A stretch of DNA of 50,520 nucleotides from contig CATXTS010000002.1 in the NCBI GenBank assembly GCA_958402495.1, forward strand, positions 1-50,520, read 5' to 3'. The notes under the pieces are model-generated. The model saw only the letters and a list, made by a program, of their open reading frames with translations. It was not told where the DNA came from and did no database searches. Below, piece by piece: positions 1-8,954 of this stretch (positions are counted from its first letter, which is position 1; every line of letters begins with the position of its first letter). This stretch comes from an uncultured Clostridiaceae bacterium. Its GTDB lineage: Bacteria > Bacillota > Clostridia > TANB77 > CAG-508. The position numbers and the translations under genes are program-made.

Positions 1-1018
1 CATAATTACTTTTTAGAATATCTAAGAACACAGAAGCAATAGAAGGGTCAAATTGACTACCAGAGCATCTTTCTATTTCAGAAATAACCGTTTCTATTGG
101 AAGGGCATCACGATAGGTTCTTTTAGAAGTCATGGCATCAAAAGTATCCGCTACAGCAGCAATCCTTGCTAAATAGGGAATATCTTCTCCTTTTAATTTA
201 CTAGGATAGCCATTACCATCATATCTTTCATGATGATGCATAACAATAGGAATAATATCTTTAAAAATAGTGGCATTATTTAAAATGTGTGTACCAATTG
301 CTGGGTGATTTTTAATTTGAGAATATTCATCATCAGAAAGTTTAGCCTCTTTTAATAAAATACTATCTGGAATACCAATTTTACCAATATCATGAAATAG
401 ACCACCAATACGTAGTGTTTTTATATCTTCTTCATTTAGACCTAGATATTCGCCAATTAGAACAGAATAAGCAGAAACACGGTCTGAATGTCCTCTGGTA
501 TATGGGTCTTTTGCTTCAACAGTATAACGTAGAGTTTCAATACTTTCTAAATAAGCCTTCTCTAACTTTTCATAAGTATCAGAAAGTTCTTCATTAATTC
601 GTTTGATTTCATTCATTTGTTCAATAGATTTTATACCAGATTCCACCAATAGTAATAGTTGGTCAAATTTATCACTCTTCTCACAATAACCTTGAATATC
701 TAATCTACGAATAGTTTCTAATGGTGGAGCTAAATCTTTATGACCAGTTAATAATAAAATATATAAATCTTTATTAAATTTTCTAATTTCTTCAACAACA
801 TCATCACCATGAATAGGAGACATCATAAAGTCTAGAATCATCATATCAAAATGTTCATTTTTGACACGTTCAATTGCCTCTGTAGGGTCAGTCACACCAG
901 TAAAATCATAACCAGAACGCTTTAAAAAGATAGATAATGAGTCGATAATACCAATTTCATCATCAACAGCTATGATTTTATATCCATTAGAAGTTACACT
1001 TTGAATCCCTTTTCTCAT
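1..1018 (-). CDS. Response regulator with HD-GYP domain (3' end off window)
   Basis: The minus-strand frame is open from the ATG at 1018 to the left edge (339 codons), so the C-terminus is missing. An N-terminal receiver domain is visible: IIAVDDE acidic pair, MMILDFMM phospho-acceptor Asp, and LLLTGHKD with the conserved Thr and Lys. A helical linker leads to an HD-GYP domain with HDIGKIGIP and HHHERYDGNGYP, including the GYP signature. HD-GYP domains of this type usually hydrolyse cyclic di-GMP, so phosphorylation probably controls c-di-GMP turnover in the cytoplasm. The sensor kinase gene immediately upstream is the likely partner. A hairpin and a separate promoter lie between them, so it can be transcribed alone. 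The family assignment is firm; the ligand is inferred. Confidence 0.9.
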   Translation of the reverse strand, partial: MRKGIQSVTSNGYKIIAVDDEIGIIDSLSIFLKRSGYDFTGVTDPTEAIERVKNEHFDMMILDFMMSPIHGDDVVEEIRKFNKDLYILLLTGHKDLAPPLETIRRLDIQGYCEKSDKFDQLLLLVESGIKSIEQMNEIKRINEELSDTYEKLEKAYLESIETLRYTVEAKDPYTRGHSDRVSAYSVLIGEYLGLNEEDIKTLRIGGLFHDIGKIGIPDSILLKEAKLSDDEYSQIKNHPAIGTHILNNATIFKDIIPIVMHHHERYDGNGYPSKLKGEDIPYLARIAAVADTFDAMTSKRTYRDALPIETVISEIERCSGSQFDPSIASVFLDILKSNY

Positions 1019-1043
1019 AATTTCACCTACCTAAATTACTAGT

Positions 1044-1071
1044 ATTATACTATATTAACAGAAAAAAGCAA
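1044..1071 (-). promoter_or_regulatory. Promoter of the HD-GYP regulator gene
   Basis: Reading the minus strand there is TTGCTT (1071-1066), a 16-base spacer and TATAAT (1049-1044), 26 bases before the ATG. The NRPS gene promoter has the same hexamers and spacing. Confidence 0.6.
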
Positions 1072-1124
1072 GGTATAAAGTAAAAAAATGTCGAAACGTA
1101 AGAAAAGGCATACAAATAGAAATA

Positions 1125-1156
1125 AAAATACTTACCTATAAAAAAGTAAGTATTTT
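1125..1156 (-). terminator. Terminator after the histidine kinase gene
   Basis: Perfect 11-bp inverted repeat AAAATACTTAC / GTAAGTATTTT with a 10-base loop starts 9 bases after the kinase stop codon. Its U-rich 3' arm would act as an intrinsic terminator on the minus strand. Confidence 0.65.
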
Positions 1157-1164
1157 ATAAAAAG

Positions 1165-3183
1165 TTATAAAGGTAAAATAATATGGAAGGAAGTGCCTAC
1201 GCCTTTTTGTGTTTCAAAAGTAATATTACCATTAAAGTGAGCACGAATATTTGAATAAGACATAAATAAACCAAGACCAGTACCATTTTTCCCTTTTGTT
1301 GTAATCATTTCTTTAAATAATTTCTTTTCTACTTCATCAGGAAGACCACCTGCATAATCACGAATAGTAATGATGATATTTGTATTCTCTTGTACAATGA
1401 TTAAATCTATATTTTGATCTTTTTGACCATTATAAGCTTGAATACTATTAGAAATCATATTATTAATAACTTGTACTAAACTATTAACATTTCCTTTTAA
1501 AGTAACATCTGGTTCTATTTGTAAATCCATTACTAAATTAACTAATGCGTTTTTTAGCTCATGTCTCATTAATATATCTATTCGTTTTACAAGTTCTTCA
1601 ATTGAAAAGGTATAGGCTTGCTCATCAGATAAAGTAACAGCCTGTCCTTTAACAGCAGTAATAACATCAGACATATATTCCGTGTAAGATTTTATCTTTT
1701 CTATCCAAGTAGACATATCTTTTGCAATTTCATGATGGTCTTGATTAGTTACCTCTGCATCTCCTATAGAAGCATTATATTCTTTAACCAAATCATTTAA
1801 TCCCTCTACTGCACCTGCAATAGACATGATAGGTGTCTTTAAGTTATGGGCAATACCACCAATTAATTGTCCTAAAGAAGCAAGACGCTCCTTTTCCATT
1901 AATTTATCCTGGTTATCTTGGATTTGATTTAAATGTTGTGTATTTAAATCCTGAAGCTGATTAAGCAAACTAACTAAATCACCAATTTCATCATTAGAAG
2001 TAACAGGAAGTTTAGGATTACTTGTATCTGTATCACTTTGAATAATATGTAATAGTTCATCATTTACATTATTAATATCTTTATTTAAAGAAGTTACTAC
2101 ATAAATAATAATTATTAAATTAAAGATAAATAATAATAAAGAAATAATTAAAAATAATAAAAAGCTAGAAAAAGAGGCTATCTCGTAATAAATTCCTACG
2201 GTATAAACTTCACCATTATATTCTATTTTTTCAATAACTGCTTGTGAGTCCACGGTATAAGCTTCATATACCATATTACCATGAGAGGCAGATAAATCAT
2301 GCATATATTTTACAAAAAAGTGACTTAACTCTTGACCATTACTAGTTTGAATAGAACCATCTGGATTTTCTATAAAACAAAAAACCATAGAATCTTCAAT
2401 ATAGTAAGGAGAAAGAAGAGTATCCATTTCTTTAATAGTTGGATTAGAAGATATATTGGTAATTTCCGTATGTAAAGAAGTATAGTAATAATTTTTTAGT
2501 AGAGAACCTTTCTCAAGAGTTAAACGATAGTACCCCACTAAAGATAAAATTAAAGCAACTACTAGTACACCAGGAAACAGTTGAAATATTAATTTGTATT
2601 TCAAAGAAAATGGTTTAGTCTCTTCTTTACTAATATATCTAGAAGTATATTTTAAAAGCGGATACAATGTATTTTTAGAAACAATTAAAAACAAAGAGGC
2701 TATCAATGTAGAGAAACTAAAAATAATGGTTCCCATTTTAAATAATAAAATAGCAGGATGGCTACCAGTTAACATTAAGATAGCCAATACAATGATGGTT
2801 GGAAAAATCTCCATAGAAATATATAATTTATAAGAAAAGGTTAAGGCTTTTTTTCTTACCATTAAAATAGTTCCTAAATCTGAACTTTTATGTTTCCACC
2901 ATTTATCTATTTTTCTTAAAGCAATTTTTAAATATGTTACAAAAAATACACTAATTCCTAGAACTACTAACAAAAATTGATAAACATAATATAAAATGGA
3001 TACTTCTTTATCAAATGTTGTATTAATAGTATCAGGCGGATAATTTAATAATATAGGTATAACGTTGTATAATAAAAAGGAAAAAGCAAAAAATATAATT
3101 AGAAAATAAATCACTAATTGATTAGAGATAGATAATTTTCTAAAATTATTTTGTAAAGTTTTAAACAAATTTGATTTCACCAC
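1165..3183 (-). CDS. Membrane sensor histidine kinase
   Basis: 672 aa. Several hydrophobic segments fill the first 230 residues, followed by an extracytoplasmic stretch (about 230-340) and another membrane segment (about 345-370), which together form a sensor region. The cytoplasmic part has an H-box GGIAHNLKTP (His near 446), an N-box VINNMISNSIQAY, G1 IRDYAGGLP and G2 GTGLGLFMSYS near 634, so both phosphotransfer and ATP-binding lobes are complete. The start is GTG at 3183, directly after the TAG stop of the upstream NRPS gene, and the NRPS 3' end supplies AAAGGA as ribosome site. The two are therefore translationally coupled, linking signal sensing to the NRPS. The likely partner is the HD-GYP regulator downstream. 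The stimulus is unknown. Confidence 0.92.
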   Translation of the reverse strand: MVKSNLFKTLQNNFRKLSISNQLVIYFLIIFFAFSFLLYNVIPILLNYPPDTINTTFDKEVSILYYVYQFLLVVLGISVFFVTYLKIALRKIDKWWKHKSSDLGTILMVRKKALTFSYKLYISMEIFPTIIVLAILMLTGSHPAILLFKMGTIIFSFSTLIASLFLIVSKNTLYPLLKYTSRYISKEETKPFSLKYKLIFQLFPGVLVVALILSLVGYYRLTLEKGSLLKNYYYTSLHTEITNISSNPTIKEMDTLLSPYYIEDSMVFCFIENPDGSIQTSNGQELSHFFVKYMHDLSASHGNMVYEAYTVDSQAVIEKIEYNGEVYTVGIYYEIASFSSFLLFLIISLLLFIFNLIIIIYVVTSLNKDINNVNDELLHIIQSDTDTSNPKLPVTSNDEIGDLVSLLNQLQDLNTQHLNQIQDNQDKLMEKERLASLGQLIGGIAHNLKTPIMSIAGAVEGLNDLVKEYNASIGDAEVTNQDHHEIAKDMSTWIEKIKSYTEYMSDVITAVKGQAVTLSDEQAYTFSIEELVKRIDILMRHELKNALVNLVMDLQIEPDVTLKGNVNSLVQVINNMISNSIQAYNGQKDQNIDLIIVQENTNIIITIRDYAGGLPDEVEKKLFKEMITTKGKNGTGLGLFMSYSNIRAHFNGNITFETQKGVGTSFHIILPL

Positions 3184-6100
3184 CTATCCTTTATCACCAA
3201 AAAAATGAACTAATTTCATATAATTAAATAATTTTTCAACATAATCTATATTTAAATCAGGCCAATGAAAACCTAATTTATTCAAATAATGACAAGTCAA
3301 GGTATTATCTGTTTGAATAATGTGATTATAAATAAAATCATCATTTTTGGTAAAGTCATTAATAATTCCCTTGATTTTTGATTGTTGAGAAACATTGGCA
3401 GAAAATTCTTTTACAGTTTCTATAAAATCTTCCGGTGATAATATAGAAATATTATAATGTAATTGCTTCATATAATCAAGTAAAGTAGAAACTTTTATGA
3501 AGTGAGGATTATATATATGAAAAATTTTATTATAGCAAGGGGTTGACCATATAATTTTACAGATAGCCTGTGCAGAAAAATCTACTGGAGAAAATTCTAA
3601 AGTATTTTCTAAAAGAGAGGAGGAAATACAACCCATTTCTAAAATAGATTTTAATCTTAGGTAAATAGAATTTTCTTCTATATTTTTTTGAAAAACACCA
3701 TCAGAATACCTACCTGTTAAGTCACCAATTCTATAGATAGAAGCTTGCAATCCATCAGACATAGCTGAAAGTACTAAAGATTCAGCTATAAGTTTACTTT
3801 TTGAATAAACATTATCATCAAAAGATTGACCAGAAAAAAAAGTATGTTCATCAAAAATAGAATTGGAATTATTTTGTTCAATTAAATAATTACCGGAGAT
3901 AGTCATTGTTGAAATATAATGTAACGGTAAAGAAAATTGATTACAAAGTTGTATTATATTTTTAGTACCTTGAATATTCGTTCTTTGAAAATCTGAATAA
4001 TTTCCATAATGCTTTACATTGGCAGCACAGTGAATGACGGCATTTACATTATTCTTAATAAAAGATAAATTAGTGGAATCTAAACCAATCATTTCCTCGT
4101 TAATATCTGATTCAATACAAATAACATATTTTTGAATAAGCGTATCGTAACGATTAGAAAAATAGAAATGAAATTTATCAAGTAGCCTTTCTGTAATAGA
4201 AATATTTTCTTTTTTTCTAACAGCACAATAAATTTTTTTTATGAGCAAAGGATGGTCTAATAGTTGCGCTAGAATATGAATCCCTAAGAAACCAGTTGCG
4301 CCAGTAATTAAAAAAGTTAAAGATTCAGTAGTAGGAAAAGCCTCGTAATTTCTAGAAAGATTCTTAGCAAAAGTATCCAAAGAAAGAAACTTTTCAATAT
4401 CTAAATTAGTTTGCAATTCGTTTTCAGATAATAGATGGTCATATAATTGTCTAACAGTAGGATATTTATAAAAGTCATAAACCTTTAAATTTAAATTATA
4501 TTGGAAAAGATCTGTTAGAATATTGATAATAGCTAAAGAATCAGCTCCAAAATCAAAAATGTTATTATCGATTCCGAAGTTAGAAAGATTTAATTTCTTT
4601 TTTATAGAAGAAATAATTTCCTCTTCTATAAGATTACGTGGTAATGTATAAATCTCATCTACAGTCATAGGTGTAATTTGATAATAACCTAAAGCTTTTC
4701 TATCTATTTTCCCATTAGGAGTATAAGGCAAACTATCTAATATAGTATAGGTGCTAGGAACCATATAATTTGGCAAGCAAGAAGTTAAATATTGTCTAAG
4801 TTCCTTTAGATTAATAGTCATAGTACAAGAAAGGAAAGCATTTAAGCAAACGGTATAATTATCAGACTTTATAATAACTGCTGATTTTATGTTGGCTGTA
4901 GGACAAAATCGATTAATCGTATTTTCAATTTCATCTAATTCAATGCGGAGACCATGGATTTTTACTTGATTATCACTTCTACCTTTACAAATTATGGAAC
5001 CATTTGATAACCAAAAGCCAATATCGCCAGTTTTATATAAAGTAGAGTTTGGTAAATAAGGATTTATTAGATAACGTTCTTTTGTAATGGAATCTTTATA
5101 TAAATAACCTCTTCCAACACCATCACCTGCAATATAAATTTCACCATATGTTTTAGGAGGTAATAAAGAAAGATTCTTATCTAGTATATAAATTTGTGTA
5201 TTATCAATTGGTTCTCCAATAGTAATCGTATCTAAATTTGATACATCTTTTACAGTAGAAAAAATAGTTGTCTCAGAGGGACCATATCCATTATAAACTA
5301 TACAATCAGGTGCAATAGATTTAATTTTGTCCACTAAAGATTTTGGAAGTTGCTCACCAGCTAGCATTATATACTTTAAGTTTTGAAAACCGTTAATACT
5401 TTGATTCTCTAAGTGAAAACGCATAATAGAAGGTGTAGATTGTATAATTTCAATTTGATTTTCTAAAAGAAGCCTTTCTAATTTTATAGTAATTTTTTGT
5501 TGAGATTCATTTGTTAAAAACAATTTAAGTCCACTACACAAAGAAACAATCGTCTCAAATATAAAAATATCAAAGGATACTGTAGTAATAGAAATGATAG
5601 AGTGTGGTATACCATCTTTTAAATATGCAATTTTATTTTTCATAGAAGAGACAAAATTAGACAAATTTTTATGAGTTAGCATAACACCCTTTGGATTACC
5701 TGTAGAACCAGAGGTATAAATGATATAAGAAAGGTCATCTGGCTGTGAAATAGAAGAAAGATTATCTATATTTACATTTGTATAAATAAAACGATTTTTT
5801 AAATCAGCAAAAATAATCTCTCCATTAAAACAAAAGTGATGGATTTTTTCTTCTAAATCTTCTTGTGACAATAATATTTTACTTTTACTATCGGTAAGCA
5901 TGTAACGAATTCTATCATCTGGGTATTCTGGATCAATAGGAATATAAGATGCTCCAGATTTCAAAACAGCTAAAATGCAAATAATCATTTCAAAACTACG
6001 ATGTGTCATAATAGCAATAATATCATTATTCTTAATATTTTTATTTCTTAAATAATAAGCTAAATGATTAGCCTTATCATTTAATTGCTCATATGTAAAT

Positions 6101-7542
6101 TGTTGATTTTCAAAAACAAGTGCAATGTGATTAGGGTTTTTAGCCACTTGTTCCTCAAAAAAATCTACAATCGTCTTATGTTTATCATAAACCAGTTGTG
6201 TATCGTTAAAATCATATAATAATTTTTGCTTTTCTTCAGGTGTAACAATCTCTATATCTTGAATGCATAAATTATCAGAAGAAAGAATTTGCTCAATCAT
6301 ATATAGAATTCTAGCATGTATATCTGTAATATCCTCTTTAGAATATTTAGATAAACGATAATCATAAGCAATATTTAAAGAACCCTCATCATTCATATCA
6401 AATAAATGAATTTGCATAGAATCTGCTACAAAATCATTAAAAGTCCATCTGACTTCGTAATCTACGCCAGCGGTATTCTTATTAGTTCTCGTATTTTGAT
6501 AAGAAATTAAAATATCATATAAGTTGGGTTGAGAGGGATTTTTAGCACGAATATGCTCTAGAATATTTTGATATGGATATTTCTGATGGCGAAACATAGC
6601 CAAGGCATCCATAGCAATTGTTTTAATAAAGTCAGAAAAAGAAGATTCGTTATGAATACAAAAACGAAAAGGAACGGTACTAATAAACATACCAGGCGTA
6701 TTTTTTTCTGTATAAGTGGTTCTATTTAAAATAGGAGTGCCTAAAACAAAATCGTCTAATTGAGAAACACGACCAATATAAATAGCATATACAGCCATAA
6801 AAAAATTAAAAATAGATACTTTATTTTGGGCGCAAAAAGTCTGTATACGTTCTAACTGTGAACATGGCATTACAAATAATTCTCTGCTGGCTATACAAGA
6901 ATCATTTGTGGATGCGTGTACAGAGGGAATCACACCTATTTCTGGTATAGTTTCAAACATAGTATCCCAATAGGCTTTATCTTTTTCAAATCTTTCACTA
7001 GAAAGATATTCTTTTTCAGCATCAATATAAGAAAGATAAGAGGTAGCTGCAACAGGATTGTCTTTTTTTTGTAATAGAGCCGTATAAATATTGATAACTT
7101 TGCTAGCAAGAAGACCAGCTGTACAAGCGTCAGAAATTAAATGATGGGCAGTAATAACAAAGCCACCATGACCATTTGAAAATTGAAACATTTTGAAACA
7201 AAATAATAAATTATCTATTAAAGAAATAGGGGCACTTACCATGTCCTTTTCTAATTTTTTTAAATCTTCATCTGTGTTTAAAGACACAATACTAATAGGA
7301 AAATTAGAAACAGAGGAAATGTATTGTTGTACATTTCCGGCATTATCAAATGTAAGTTTTAAACGAAAACTATCGTTATCTTTCACAAAGGTTTCGATAG
7401 CTTTTTTTAGTAAATCAAAATCAACTACTTCATGTAGCAAAACTGTACCACAAATGTGATTGATAGCGGTATCTTTATAAAATTGTTCCGTAAGCCAAAT
7501 AGATTGTTGAGGATTGGTTAAATCATAATATTTTCTTTCCAT
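3184..7542 (-). CDS. Single-module NRPS, C-A-T-R with terminal reductase
   Basis: 1452 aa, four domains in order. Condensation (1-430) has intact HHLISDA (HHxxxD, about 132). Adenylation (460-950) has YTSGSTGNPKGV (about 609), GYGPSETT (about 752), YKTGD, GRSDNQVKIHGLRIEL and the catalytic-Lys motif NGKIDR. The carrier domain has FGADSLAI with the phosphopantetheine Ser near 1000. The thioester reductase has TGATGFLG (about 1080) and active-site YSKSK (about 1244). Such proteins load an amino acid, condense it with an acyl or aminoacyl donor, and release the product as an aldehyde or alcohol using NAD(P)H. Hand alignment of the specificity pocket gives roughly D-I-F-Q-M-A-G-I-F-K; I do not call a substrate. 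No phosphopantetheinyl transferase or second module is in the window. The ATG at 7542 has AGGAG nine bases upstream. Confidence 0.93.
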   Translation of the reverse strand: MERKYYDLTNPQQSIWLTEQFYKDTAINHICGTVLLHEVVDFDLLKKAIETFVKDNDSFRLKLTFDNAGNVQQYISSVSNFPISIVSLNTDEDLKKLEKDMVSAPISLIDNLLFCFKMFQFSNGHGGFVITAHHLISDACTAGLLASKVINIYTALLQKKDNPVAATSYLSYIDAEKEYLSSERFEKDKAYWDTMFETIPEIGVIPSVHASTNDSCIASRELFVMPCSQLERIQTFCAQNKVSIFNFFMAVYAIYIGRVSQLDDFVLGTPILNRTTYTEKNTPGMFISTVPFRFCIHNESSFSDFIKTIAMDALAMFRHQKYPYQNILEHIRAKNPSQPNLYDILISYQNTRTNKNTAGVDYEVRWTFNDFVADSMQIHLFDMNDEGSLNIAYDYRLSKYSKEDITDIHARILYMIEQILSSDNLCIQDIEIVTPEEKQKLLYDFNDTQLVYDKHKTIVDFFEEQVAKNPNHIALVFENQQFTYEQLNDKANHLAYYLRNKNIKNNDIIAIMTHRSFEMIICILAVLKSGASYIPIDPEYPDDRIRYMLTDSKSKILLSQEDLEEKIHHFCFNGEIIFADLKNRFIYTNVNIDNLSSISQPDDLSYIIYTSGSTGNPKGVMLTHKNLSNFVSSMKNKIAYLKDGIPHSIISITTVSFDIFIFETIVSLCSGLKLFLTNESQQKITIKLERLLLENQIEIIQSTPSIMRFHLENQSINGFQNLKYIMLAGEQLPKSLVDKIKSIAPDCIVYNGYGPSETTIFSTVKDVSNLDTITIGEPIDNTQIYILDKNLSLLPPKTYGEIYIAGDGVGRGYLYKDSITKERYLINPYLPNSTLYKTGDIGFWLSNGSIICKGRSDNQVKIHGLRIELDEIENTINRFCPTANIKSAVIIKSDNYTVCLNAFLSCTMTINLKELRQYLTSCLPNYMVPSTYTILDSLPYTPNGKIDRKALGYYQITPMTVDEIYTLPRNLIEEEIISSIKKKLNLSNFGIDNNIFDFGADSLAIINILTDLFQYNLNLKVYDFYKYPTVRQLYDHLLSENELQTNLDIEKFLSLDTFAKNLSRNYEAFPTTESLTFLITGATGFLGIHILAQLLDHPLLIKKIYCAVRKKENISITERLLDKFHFYFSNRYDTLIQKYVICIESDINEEMIGLDSTNLSFIKNNVNAVIHCAANVKHYGNYSDFQRTNIQGTKNIIQLCNQFSLPLHYISTMTISGNYLIEQNNSNSIFDEHTFFSGQSFDDNVYSKSKLIAESLVLSAMSDGLQASIYRIGDLTGRYSDGVFQKNIEENSIYLRLKSILEMGCISSSLLENTLEFSPVDFSAQAICKIIWSTPCYNKIFHIYNPHFIKVSTLLDYMKQLHYNISILSPEDFIETVKEFSANVSQQSKIKGIINDFTKNDDFIYNHIIQTDNTLTCHYLNKLGFHWPDLNIDYVEKLFNYMKLVHFFGDKG

Positions 7543-7579
7543 AAATATGTTCTCCTATGTTATCCATTTTTATAAAAAG

Positions 7580-7607
7580 ATTATATAACAAAACACCAAA
7601 AAAGCAA
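7580..7607 (-). promoter_or_regulatory. Promoter of the NRPS-kinase operon
   Basis: Minus strand: TTGCTT (7607-7602), 16-base spacer, TATAAT (7585-7580), leaving a 37-base leader before the NRPS ATG. Confidence 0.6.
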
Positions 7608-7784
7608 CAATTTGTTTTATGATTTGTGAAAAAAATAAATAAAAAAACAAAGAATAATAAAAAACGACAAAATACAATCAATTAAGAAAAAAGTAAATAT
7701 CTAAAAAAATAAAGGCAGAATGATTAAAACAAAAATAATTGGAAAAAATATGAATAGTAAAAAAGAAAGGGAGGAACTGACAAA

Positions 7785-8942
7785 GTGTCGGGAAAAAATA
7801 TGTATCGATATAAAAAAGCGAGCAAACAAAAATTAAAAAATATAATGACCATATTAGCCATTGTGGTATTAACTTCTATTTTAAGTATTCTATTATATAA
7901 GCTATATGAAGGAATTGATGTACATACATATAACCAACAGACAAGTCAATTAAATAGTCAAGCAATTAAAATAACACAAACCGTAGAAAATGTAAAAGAA
8001 CAAAGCAAACAAATAGCAGATGTAGTAGAAGAAGTAACCTCTTGTGTCGTAGGTATTTCCAAAATAAAAAATGCCGGAAATACGATATTTTTAAGAGACG
8101 GGACTACACAGCTAGGACTAGGAACGGGTATGATTGTATCTGAAAATGGTTATATTTTATCTAATGAACATGTGACAGGTGCCAAATATAGTAATTGCTA
8201 TGTAACTTTAGAAAATGGAAGAACATATACAGCCAGTGTAGTGTGGTCTGATTCTAATATTGATTTATCTATCTGCAAAATCAATATTAAAAATTTACCA
8301 TATGCAAAACTAGGCGATTCTGACAATGTAAGAGTAGGAGAGATAGTATATGCTATAGGCAATCCAATTGGTTTTGAATTTCAAAGAACAGTAACTTCTG
8401 GCATTATTAGTGCTACAAGTAGAACCGTAAGAATTGATGAAAATGAGAAAAGTACCTATATGGAAGATTTAATTCAAACAGATGCTACCATCAACCCAGG
8501 AAATAGTGGAGGACCATTAATAAATCCGGATGGTAATGTAATAGGAATTACCTCTGTAAAAATTACTTCCGCAGAAGGGATAGGATTTGCTGTACCAATT
8601 AATGTAGTAAAACCAATTATCGAAAGATATTTAAAAGAAGGGAAATTTGAAGAGGCTAGTTTAGGTATTTTTGCTTATGATAAAGAAGTAATTCCATATC
8701 TAGATGAAAAAATTGAATTTAATAAAGGTATCTATGTAGCACAAATTTCTTTAGATTCACCAGCAGCTAAGACAAACTTAAAAGTAGGAGACGTCATTAC
8801 TAAAATTGACAATTTAGAATTAACTAAAATGTGTGATTTAAGATGTTATATTTATACAAAATCACCAGGAGAAGAAGTGACACTTACCGTTTATAAAAAC
8901 GGAAAAGAACAAACCATAAAAGTTACTTTAGGAATGAAATAA
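7785..8942 (+). CDS. Membrane-anchored HtrA/DegP-type serine protease with PDZ
   Basis: 385 aa. One N-terminal membrane anchor (about 21-41), then a coiled linker and a trypsin-like domain outside the membrane. The triad is visible: His in SNEHVTGA (about 129), Asp in NIDLSICK (about 159), and Ser in NPGNSGGPL (about 240). A C-terminal PDZ domain (about 295-385) includes SPAAKTNLKVGDVITKID. This is the standard architecture of Gram-positive HtrA quality-control proteases, which degrade misfolded secreted or envelope proteins. The start is GTG with GGGAGG ten bases upstream; ATG five codons later is an alternative. It is divergent from the NRPS operon and followed 12 bases later by an oxidoreductase gene, so those two form an operon. 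Confidence 0.93.
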   Translation: MSGKNMYRYKKASKQKLKNIMTILAIVVLTSILSILLYKLYEGIDVHTYNQQTSQLNSQAIKITQTVENVKEQSKQIADVVEEVTSCVVGISKIKNAGNTIFLRDGTTQLGLGTGMIVSENGYILSNEHVTGAKYSNCYVTLENGRTYTASVVWSDSNIDLSICKINIKNLPYAKLGDSDNVRVGEIVYAIGNPIGFEFQRTVTSGIISATSRTVRIDENEKSTYMEDLIQTDATINPGNSGGPLINPDGNVIGITSVKITSAEGIGFAVPINVVKPIIERYLKEGKFEEASLGIFAYDKEVIPYLDEKIEFNKGIYVAQISLDSPAAKTNLKVGDVITKIDNLELTKMCDLRCYIYTKSPGEEVTLTVYKNGKEQTIKVTLGMK

Positions 8943-8954
8943 GAGGAGGATATT

